From JBKEAJ01 sp047972135 (lineage in GTDB: Bacteria > Bacteroidota > Bacteroidia > Bacteroidales > Prolixibacteraceae): a DNA stretch of 6,949 nucleotides. This document shows positions 1 to 4,719 of the stretch, in pieces. Below the pieces are notes generated by a model. That model made no database searches. It worked only from the letters and a program-made list of their open reading frames with translations, and had not been told where the DNA came from. A program made the translations under genes and the position numbers. Positions within the stretch are counted from its first letter, which is position 1; the number at the start of each line of letters is the position of its first letter. The stretch covers positions 1 to 6,949 of the forward strand of contig JBKEAJ010000047.1 of the NCBI GenBank assembly GCA_047972135.1, in the 5' to 3' direction.

Positions 1-1
1 G

Positions 2-64
2 ATATTGAGGGGATGGCTGAACTGCTTTAAGTACGCACAGCGGTATGAGAGGGTGGGGGAGTAA
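2..64 (+). pseudogene. Group II intron reverse transcriptase/maturase, C-terminal scrap
   Basis: The frame starting at base 2 is open from the window edge to TAA at 62-64 and reads ILRGWLNCFKYAQRYERVGE. The first half matches the maturase-specific (GIIM) pattern LRGWLNYFKxA that lies near the end of Bacteroidota group II intron proteins. In those proteins it continues with a DMK...WLRRR segment. That segment is absent here, and the residues after FKYA are simply the domain V/VI RNA sequence read as protein. The fragment cannot encode a working maturase; the rest, if present, lies left of the window. Confidence 0.5.
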
Positions 65-79
65 TCCCCCTGCCTACTC
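47..79 (+). ncRNA. Group II intron domain VI-like hairpin
   Basis: GGGGGA (55-60) pairs with TCCCCC (65-70) around the loop GTAA. The stem extends outward past a small bulge through GGG/CCT and GAG/CTC, leaving A76 unpaired or mispaired in the 3' strand. A bulged A at this place is the branch-point adenosine of domain VI. Five T residues follow at 82-86, so the same structure could also act as an intrinsic terminator for rightward transcription. Confidence 0.5.
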
Positions 80-85
80 GGTTTT

Positions 86-163
86 TGGGGAGGAAGACCG
101 GGGTTGAACCGGCGACCTCTGGAACCACAATCCAGCGCTCTAACCAACTGAGCTACATCCTCC
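86..163 (-). tRNA. tRNA-His (anticodon GTG)
   Basis: The minus strand folds as a cloverleaf: GGAGGATG acceptor start, D arm GCTC...GAGC, anticodon stem CTGGA/TCCAG around the loop TTGTGGT (anticodon GTG), a 5-base variable loop, and the T arm with TTCAACC. The extra 5' G (G-1) facing C73 is the identity mark of tRNA-His. CCA is encoded (complement of 86-88). One acceptor pair is a U6-U67 mismatch, which is not usual. It follows tRNA-Arg by 10 bases on the same strand and is probably cotranscribed with it. A group II intron remnant on the opposite strand ends about 3 bases beyond the CCA. Confidence 0.95.
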
Positions 164-173
164 ATGCAATCTG

Positions 174-247
174 TGAACCCGGAGGGAGTCGAACCCCCAA
201 CCTCCTGATCCGTAGTCAGGTGCTCTATCCAATTAAGCTACGGGTCC
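174..247 (-). tRNA. tRNA-Arg (anticodon ACG)
   Basis: The minus strand folds as a 74-base cloverleaf: acceptor GGACCCG/CGGGTTC, D arm with AATTGGATAG, anticodon stem CCTGA/TCAGG around the loop CTACGGA (anticodon ACG, normally deaminated to ICG to read CGU/CGC/CGA), and T arm GGGGG/CCCTC around TTCGACT. The discriminator base is A. CCA is not encoded (CAG follows the acceptor), unlike the neighbouring tRNA-His. It is the first gene of the two-tRNA unit. Confidence 0.96.
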
Positions 248-261
248 CTGATTCAGCGTGG

Positions 262-292
262 CAAAGGTAATAAATATTTTGCAGATGCAAAA
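262..292 (-). promoter_or_regulatory. Bacteroidota-type promoter of the tRNA-Arg/tRNA-His unit
   Basis: On the minus strand TACCTTTG (complement of 262-269) matches the Bacteroidota -7 consensus TAnnTTTG. A TTTG (complement of 288-291) lies 18 bases upstream as the -33 element, within about one base of the usual spacing. Transcription would start near 255, just before the 5' end of tRNA-Arg at 247. Confidence 0.7.
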
Positions 293-330
293 TAGGAAGG
301 TCTTAATTTGTAGATTTTGTTTATCCCAAT

Positions 331-388
331 CTCAACCTCACCTCAACCTCAACCTCAACCTCAACCTCAACCTCAACCTCACCCTCAG
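331..388. repeat. Hexamer tandem array (CTCAAC)n
   Basis: Six consecutive perfect CTCAAC units fill 342-377. They are flanked by one unit at 331-336 and by five-base variants (CTCAC) at 337-341 and 378-382. On the minus strand the array reads GAGGTT and begins at the stop codon of the beta-barrel gene. In that gene's frame each unit reads GGT TGA, so each repeat places another in-frame stop after the real one. The array lies in the 3' untranslated region, between the operon and the tRNA promoter. Confidence 0.95.
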
Positions 389-1803
389 TATCTCAGCATT
401 GAGAGTTCTTCCTTGTCTTCGTCGATTTTTATTTTATTTTTTTTATGTCCTCCTCCAAATATCAGGTTCATTCCAAATCGTAAGTTTACGTATTTCGCAT
501 TTGCCGGAGAAAGGTAGGATATTATGTTATCTGTCATGCAGTAAAACTGTAAGCATCCACCGCGCACCATCAATCCTGTGCCTATTCCTGCAAAGTCGTT
601 TTTATTTATCGAGTATGTAACTACGCCCGACAATGCTCTTGCGGGGTTCAGCGATGCCGAAAGGGTCAGGCTGCTCGACCAGTTATGGTCAAGGGCAAGC
701 ATAGCACCGAAGTCTACCCATTCTCTAAACTTATAAGTCCCCATAACATTAGCATTGAACATCAGTCCGGTGTTAAAGCTGCTTTCCACGGCATTGTCTA
801 CATTGAAAGAGTTTCCGAGGCTGTCGCCAATGTCTCCCCATAGGTCTTGTCCTTCGGGAGCTTTGTCGGTGATATTGTCGCTCACGTCAGCGCCATCGTA
901 CACAAAAGAGCCTTTAGAGTAGAAGTGTTGAGGATTATTTTTCCAATTAATAAAGCCGATGTCATTTACTGCTGCTGCGAGCATTATTTTATCCGTGAGC
1001 TGATAAGTTGCACCGAGGTCTACTCCAAAGCCAATATTTTTACTGATAAAGTCGCTGGGGTCTAAATTGTCGTCAAATTCAATTCCATCAACCTTGTTTT
1101 CTTTGTCAAAAGTAGCATGTATAGGTCCCGATGTTATAATTGAGATATCGTTATCAATTGTCACAGAGCCGTCGTTTGCTGTTATCATGTTGAGCTTGGC
1201 GTGTTCGGTTTTTACTGCAAGTGCGCCCATTATGTATTTAAGGCGTATTCCGGCAGTAAGTTTATCGGTAATTTTACGATTGTAGCCAAAAGCCAGCTCT
1301 GTGTAAGCCATTCCATCAGCACTAATTCCGCTAAGGCTTTGGTTGATGGGAGTGTTGTTGTCGTAGTCCCAATTTCCATAACGTATTTGCGTGATATCGC
1401 CCGGTAGCGTAATACTTGTTTTTGTTTTAACATTCATGTCGAAGGTGAAAAATGATTTTTCGCCTGCTTTGAAGCCGAAACTAATAATTTGAAATGAGGT
1501 GTTAACGTTGGTATAGTTTTTCTTTTGAAGTTTACTGTCTAGTTTGTCGAAATCTAGGTATAGGGAGTCTTGTTTCTCATAAAACAGGTCGTTCCATGAA
1601 AAGCCGGTATTAGCTACACTGATACTTGTACCTCCCATTACGGGGAGCAAGGAGATATAGAAATTATCGTCATCATTCAGTCTGAATGCAGGGTTTATTA
1701 CATTCGACTGCGGAGTACCTTTCAGGAATGCCATTCCTTTGTCCTGAGCCTTGCTTGCTAGGGTGCAGCACAATATTATCAATGGTAGAATATATTTTCT
1801 CAT
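385..1803 (-). CDS. Outer-membrane beta-barrel protein, DUF5723-like
   Basis: This 472-residue protein starts with a type I signal peptide (MRKYILPLIILCCTLASKA, probable cut before Q20). The mature start carries an NPAF motif (about residues 37-40), seen at the same place in PorV/FadL-like and DUF5723 proteins of Bacteroidota. The rest alternates aromatic and polar residues in many predicted beta strands (FGFKAGEKSFFTFDMNV, LAFGYNRKITDKLTAGIRLKY, FGVDLGATYQLTDKIMLAAAV), as expected for an outer-membrane barrel. The last barrel strand is near LRFGMNLIFGGG, followed by a short charged tail of about 20 residues. It sits 10 bases after the lipoprotein gene on the same strand, so the two are probably one operon and may form a barrel-lipoprotein pair. 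The exact function is unknown. A FadL-type transporter is the main alternative to DUF5723. The hexamer array starts at its stop codon. Confidence 0.8.
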   Translation of the reverse strand: MRKYILPLIILCCTLASKAQDKGMAFLKGTPQSNVINPAFRLNDDDNFYISLLPVMGGTSISVANTGFSWNDLFYEKQDSLYLDFDKLDSKLQKKNYTNVNTSFQIISFGFKAGEKSFFTFDMNVKTKTSITLPGDITQIRYGNWDYDNNTPINQSLSGISADGMAYTELAFGYNRKITDKLTAGIRLKYIMGALAVKTEHAKLNMITANDGSVTIDNDISIITSGPIHATFDKENKVDGIEFDDNLDPSDFISKNIGFGVDLGATYQLTDKIMLAAAVNDIGFINWKNNPQHFYSKGSFVYDGADVSDNITDKAPEGQDLWGDIGDSLGNSFNVDNAVESSFNTGLMFNANVMGTYKFREWVDFGAMLALDHNWSSSLTLSASLNPARALSGVVTYSINKNDFAGIGTGLMVRGGCLQFYCMTDNIISYLSPANAKYVNLRFGMNLIFGGGHKKNKIKIDEDKEELSMLRY

Positions 1804-1813
1804 TTACGTGTTT

Positions 1814-3331
1814 TTATAAATCAAGTTTAAGTTTTCCTTTTATATTGATATCAAAGTTCAGCTTATAGTTGGTGAGAAGGACAATATTCTGACCTTTATC
1901 TTGGTCGGTACTCACCAGTTTCACATTGATAATCAGCTTCTCTGCTTTCCCGAGATTTTTCAATTCTTCCTCAGACAGAACGACATCTTTTTTACTCTCA
2001 ACAGACTTACTTACAATGCCATTGGCACTTACTGGGGCGGCATCAATAAGTCCTGCTTCCACGTAGTCTAGCACTGTTCCGGTATCTTCGTCGTATAGTC
2101 CCAGAAGTATGGTAGCGGCAACGGGGAGTTCACTTTCGCTGTTAATGCTCAGTGTAGCTGCCGATACATCGTCGGTAATGCTGCCGTCCAGTTTAACAGT
2201 ATCGACATCGTACGAAGAGTTTATCGACATATCCATAGGTATTTGTACGGTACATCCCACAGCAAACTTGCTTTGTTCGTCCATTTCTATCAGCGAATTA
2301 TTAGAATATAGGCTGATATTGCCTCCGACAATTACTTCGCGCGGCAGCACGGAGCCGTTAGTAAAGTCGGTGATATTGGAGTTTGAGTTGTTGATACTGA
2401 TTGTATCATTGCCCGGATTGAATGCCAAAGGCTCTGTTGTCTCAACAGTTACGTTTGAGCCATCGCTCATATTTGCCGAGATATTCATATCTGCACGACC
2501 AGAGAGCCCAGTATTATCAGTTATAGGAAGTATTATGCGAGGGTCAAAAAACTTGATTCCTTGCGTAAAGTTTTCCAGCTGTCCGAAGTTAAAAGGGTAC
2601 TTCCCTTCGGGTATAGACACACTAAAGTCTCTCACTGTTCCTTTGAGGTAGTGTACTTTAGCAGGAGAGAACTTTATTTCCAATCTTCCGAGTTGAGCAG
2701 AGCTTGTTCCTGTCGTAGTGGTAACTTTAACTTGTAGAGGCAGATTCCCGTTTGTATCGGCATTTAGCCTTTGTCTTGTTGATTTTGTAAGGCTGCCGCT
2801 GTTCTTAGGGATATTGACTGATAGTGAGTTAGGAGTGCTCTCGGAGCTGGGGAAGATGAGTTGAACGCCGACAGATTCTGCCATTCCCGAGTATGTAATA
2901 TCCATATTTAAATCGGCATCAATGGTTTGAATGCTCATACCATCAATTGAAAGCGGGACTTCAAGTTGCGATGTGACTGTGCCTCCCAGACCTGTGAACA
3001 AAACGTCTACTGTTTGTGCGGGGATATTTCCGAACTTTGCAGCATCTTCCAATCCGTAAGAAACTAGCTCGTCTTGTTTGAAGTAGAACATAATGCGTTC
3101 ATTCCCCTCTGCATCGGTAAAATATTGCACTGTGTCGCTCACCGAAGGGAAAATATCGCCTATTGTTAGTTCGGCTTTTGCGAGTTTGAGCATTAGTCCG
3201 ACGTTCTCGATGCCGAGGTCATCGGAAATTTTGTCTGTGTTAAATGTATCGCTGTTGATACAGCTATTCACAGATAAACCAAGCAATGGGACGAGCCCCC
3301 AAAGCCATTTTCTTCTTTTCAACATATTCAT
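1814..3331 (-). CDS. Secreted beta-rich lipoprotein of unknown function
   Basis: This 505-residue protein has a basic N-terminus (MNMLKRRK), a hydrophobic core and a lipobox ending VNSC, so Cys24 would be lipidated. The residues after it (INSDTFNTDKISDD) are polar and acidic, compatible with surface export, but this is not proven. The body is rich in Ser, Thr, Asn, Val and Asp with many short alternating strands and no catalytic motif I recognise, so it is probably an all-beta binding or structural protein. It ends NFDINIKGKLKLDL. Two ATG codons lie close together (residues 1 and 3) and no clear ribosome-binding site separates them, so the start could be two codons later. It is the first gene of an operon with the beta-barrel gene 10 bases downstream, and a joint role in the outer membrane is inferred from that. 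I cannot name a family with confidence. Confidence 0.75.
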   Translation of the reverse strand: MNMLKRRKWLWGLVPLLGLSVNSCINSDTFNTDKISDDLGIENVGLMLKLAKAELTIGDIFPSVSDTVQYFTDAEGNERIMFYFKQDELVSYGLEDAAKFGNIPAQTVDVLFTGLGGTVTSQLEVPLSIDGMSIQTIDADLNMDITYSGMAESVGVQLIFPSSESTPNSLSVNIPKNSGSLTKSTRQRLNADTNGNLPLQVKVTTTTGTSSAQLGRLEIKFSPAKVHYLKGTVRDFSVSIPEGKYPFNFGQLENFTQGIKFFDPRIILPITDNTGLSGRADMNISANMSDGSNVTVETTEPLAFNPGNDTISINNSNSNITDFTNGSVLPREVIVGGNISLYSNNSLIEMDEQSKFAVGCTVQIPMDMSINSSYDVDTVKLDGSITDDVSAATLSINSESELPVAATILLGLYDEDTGTVLDYVEAGLIDAAPVSANGIVSKSVESKKDVVLSEEELKNLGKAEKLIINVKLVSTDQDKGQNIVLLTNYKLNFDINIKGKLKLDL

Positions 3332-3347
3332 TTTTTGTAAAAATTTT

Positions 3348-3387
3348 CAGATATTCGGATTTTTAGATATTCAGATATTCGGATTTT
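3348..3387. repeat. 24-base-period direct repeat upstream of the lipoprotein gene
   Basis: CAGATATTCGGATTTT occurs twice, at 3348-3363 and 3372-3387, with a related AGATATT between them at 3365-3371. The block starts 16 bases upstream of the lipoprotein start codon, in what should be its 5' leader. I see no TAnnTTTG promoter in it. Confidence 0.85.
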
Positions 3388-3393
3388 CAGACT

Positions 3394-3446
3394 AACAGCC
3401 CATTTTTAATTATTAATGGTGAATTGTTAATGATAAATGAAACAGC
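3394..3446 (-). repeat. Inverted copy of the minisatellite unit
   Basis: Read on the minus strand this segment has the same order as the direct array at 3690-3876: GCTGTT, CATTAACAATTCACCATTA, an AT-rich join, then AAAATGGGCTGTT. The 19-base core at 3414-3432 is the exact reverse complement of 3699-3717, and 3394-3408 is nearly the reverse complement of 3861-3875. It is separated from the direct array by about 245 bases that contain the GTAGGGGC palindrome. Confidence 0.85.
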
Positions 3447-3493
3447 AGATGACGCAATACACTGTATGCCATACTATTTTTTATTAATGTATT

Positions 3494-3581
3494 TGTAGGG
3501 GCAGTGCCTTGTGCCTGCCCGGCTGTTTGGGATGCAAATGTTGCACCGTGGCATTGGGCGCTCACAAGGGACGCCCCTACA
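3494..3581. repeat. Long imperfect palindrome with TGTAGGGGC ends (MITE-like)
   Basis: TGTAGGGGC at 3494-3502 is exactly inverted at 3573-3581. The pairing continues imperfectly inward (AGTGCCTTGTGCCTGCCC against GGGCGCTCACAAGGGAC), giving arms of about 26 bases around a centre of about 35 bases (3521-3555). It is much more GC-rich than its surroundings. Dispersed palindromes with GTAGGGGCG ends recur in many bacterial genomes as small non-coding repeats. It would form a strong hairpin in RNA from either strand. A reading frame crosses it on the minus strand, but its composition is that of the repeat and it is not taken as a gene. Confidence 0.8.
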
Positions 3582-3689
3582 TTGTTTGTGTATTGATTAT
3601 ATTTTTTCATTTGTGGCTGTTGTCTAAAATCTAACTACTAATATCTACTATCTGTATTTCATTATTAATTTTTAACTCTTCATAGAAAC

Positions 3690-3876
3690 CAGCTGTTCCA
3701 TTAACAATTCACCATTAAAATAGGCTGTTCCATTAACCATTCACCATTAACCATTCACCATTAAAATAGGCTGTTCCATTAACCATTCACCATTAACCAT
3801 TCACCATTAAAATAGGCTGTTCCATTAACCATTCACCATTAACCATTCACCATTCACCATTAAAATGGGCTGTTTA
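3690..3876 (+). repeat. Minisatellite of nested heptamers (GCTGTTCC + ATTAACC/ATTCACC)
   Basis: GCTGTT recurs at 3692, 3724, 3770, 3816 and 3869, giving unit lengths of 32, 46, 46 and 53 bases. Each unit is a header (AAAATAGGCTGTTCC) followed by the heptamers ATTAACC and ATTCACC in alternation: one pair in the first unit, two pairs in the next two, and two pairs plus one extra ATTCACC in the last. Unit lengths therefore differ by multiples of 7, showing copy change at two levels. No protein product is apparent; the region is intergenic. Confidence 0.93.
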
Positions 3877-3926
3877 ATTCCTAACTGCTATTTACTAATT
3901 ATTCTCTGTGCATAATAAATACACGG

Positions 3927-3934
3927 CAAAGATA
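3927..3934 (-). promoter_or_regulatory. Possible -7 promoter box facing left
   Basis: The minus strand reads TATCTTTG, a match to TAnnTTTG, in a GGCAAAGATA context close to that of the tRNA promoter. No TTTG is found at the -33 distance. It points toward the lipoprotein operon, but about 600 bases of repeats lie between, so any role is speculative. Confidence 0.2.
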
Positions 3935-3969
3935 GTTTTTTTATTTAACTAGTGTCTGTCCATAATGTT

Positions 3970-3986
3970 GTAACTATTCAGCCAAA
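3970..3986 (+). repeat. Left terminal inverted repeat of the IS66-type element
   Basis: 17 bases, exact reverse complement of 4597-4613, beginning with GTAA as in IS66 elements. Confidence 0.9.
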
Positions 3987-4068
3987 GAATTGTTCTTAAA
4001 AACTGTGCATCCTATATATCTTTCATAACGGTGTTCGCAAATCCCTTATATTTTCAACAAAAAGAGTT

Positions 4069-4574
4069 GAAAAAAAGTCAGATAAACCGGCAGGAGGTCA
4101 AAAAGAACACAAGTAGATTGTGATATGTCTTGCCCATATTCTTCGTCAGACCGAATATCTCAACCAGTTAGACAGTAAGCAAACTTGGTCGAAGGAGCTC
4201 CAAACACTGTTGCAAGGAGCAATTCACGAGCGAAACAAATCCCCAAGGGATATAAAGACTCTCTTCCGTGGCTCTCTCGTTTGGACGACATACTAAAGCA
4301 AAATGTTAGTCATCTTAAGGATGATTTTAGACGATTGAAAAATGGATTGATAAAATGTCGAGACTACATCTTCAACTTTCTTGAAAATCCAGACATACCT
4401 CCGGACAATAACGGTTCGGAAAGAGGAATCAGGAAACTTAAAATTAAACAGAAAATCAGCGGAACCTTTAGATCAGACAAAGGGGCAGATGCTTTTATGG
4501 CTTTGCACTCAATAACCGATACTGCTTGGAAAAATAATCAGTCTCAGCAGGGGGCTATAATTGCAATGCTATAA
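4069..4574 (+). pseudogene. IS66-family transposase, deleted and frameshifted
   Basis: Three pieces are visible. The frame through 4069-4113 reads EKKSDKPAGGQKEHK, like the linker before the zinc-binding part of IS66 transposases (KPxGGQxGHKG), and ends at TAG (4114-4116). Without further sequence the same frame continues ICLAHILRQTEYLNQLD and AIHERN (to about 4240), which belongs well inside the catalytic domain. About 150-200 residues are therefore missing at the scar. The homology then switches frame between about 4237 and 4262 and continues PWLSRLDDILKQN to the end (4574). That part holds the family signature DNNGSERGIRKLKIK with the catalytic Glu at 4419-4421, then KISGTFRSDKGADAF. Deletion, stop and frameshift together mean no active transposase. 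The longest frame opens only at a TTG near 4185, out of frame with the homology there, and is not a real start. Confidence 0.85.
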
Positions 4575-4596
4575 TGACATATACCATTGGATGTCT

Positions 4597-4613
4597 TTTG
4601 GCTGAATAGTTAC
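4597..4613 (+). repeat. Right terminal inverted repeat of the IS66-type element
   Basis: 17 bases, exact reverse complement of 3970-3986. It lies 22 bases after the transposase stop codon. Confidence 0.9.
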
Positions 4614-4650
4614 TAAGTCGGAAAGCAAAAAAGATTTTTCTAAATCGACA

Positions 4651-4681
4651 AGTAGAGACGCCCGGACTAGGCGTCTCTACT
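4651..4681. terminator. Perfect 12-bp hairpin downstream of the SusD-like gene
   Basis: AGTAGAGACGCC at 4651-4662 pairs perfectly with GGCGTCTCTACT at 4670-4681 around the 7-base loop CGGACTA. It lies 38 bases beyond the stop of the minus-strand SusD-like gene and just right of the IS66 remnant. No T-run follows it directly on either strand, so it is not a textbook intrinsic terminator. It may end or stabilise the transcript from the right. Its ends (GTAGAGACGCCC) resemble the palindrome at 3494-3581 (GTAGGGGCG), so it may be a member of the same dispersed repeat family. Confidence 0.6.
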
Positions 4682-4719
4682 ATAATAGCTGCACTCTCAG
4701 TTGTTAGTTCTGATGTTTT

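Larger units (their letters stand above)
1..82 (+). mobile_element. 3' end of a group II intron (remnant, cut by window edge)
   Basis: Two independent signals overlap here. One reading frame gives the start of a group II maturase C-terminal motif (LRGWLNCFKYA). The bases GTATGAGAGG, then a G/C-rich hairpin, then CCTACTCG match the usual domain VI end of bacterial group II introns, where the unpaired A in CCTACTC is the branch point. In a normal intron the maturase frame continues for about 30 more residues and a complete 34-base domain V follows. Here the motif runs directly into the domain V/VI-like sequence, so the maturase end and the 5' half of domain V appear deleted. The exact 3' boundary (about 82) is uncertain because the usual terminal AY is not clear. 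The last bases lie against the 3' end of tRNA-His on the other strand. Assignment is from remembered family patterns, not from a search. Confidence 0.55.
3970..4613 (+). mobile_element. IS66-family element, internally deleted, with intact ends
   Basis: GTAACTATTCAGCCAAA at 3970-3986 is perfectly inverted at 4597-4613. Ends starting GTAA are typical of the IS66 family, and the enclosed transposase remnant belongs to that family. The element is 644 bases, whereas an intact member needs at least about 1.5 kb. The missing part is internal: sequence resembling the N-terminal linker is joined directly to the end of the catalytic domain. The flanking 8-mers (ATAATGTT and TAAGTCGG) do not match, so no target duplication is visible. 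This suggests age, or rearrangement at one end. With both ends kept, such an element could still be moved by an intact transposase elsewhere in the genome. Confidence 0.85.

Noticed and set aside
1..30. Plus-strand frame ending DIEGMAELL then TAA, as the tail of an ordinary gene with the 47-86 hairpin as its terminator
   Set aside because: The overlapping frame gives a recognisable maturase motif, and the hairpin with CCTACTCG fits intron domain VI better. Nine residues cannot be judged alone, so this stays as the alternative reading.
85..270. Plus-strand frame of 61 residues across the tRNAs
   Set aside because: It is the antisense translation of tRNA-His and tRNA-Arg; GVEPATSG and GGSRTPN are typical of such false frames.
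258..620. Plus-strand frames with Leu-Asn or Pro-Gln repeats
   Set aside because: The repeats are the hexamer array read in different frames, and the rest lies antisense to the barrel gene.
2109..2651. 180-residue plus-strand frame
   Set aside because: It is fully antisense to the lipoprotein gene, which has the signal peptide and lipobox; the plus-strand product has no such features.
3413..3610. Minus-strand 65-residue frame in the intergenic repeats
   Set aside because: It is built from the GTAGGGGC palindrome and the minisatellite inverted unit, with no protein-like features of its own.
3690..3876. CRISPR array
   Set aside because: Units of 32-53 bases are made of heptamers throughout, with no unique spacers and no cas genes nearby.
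3948..3969. CTAGTGTCTGTCCATAA next to the IS66 left end, as the terminal repeat of a second insertion sequence
   Set aside because: It resembles ends of some Bacteroidota insertion sequences, but no inverted partner is found in 4614-4720 or elsewhere in the window.
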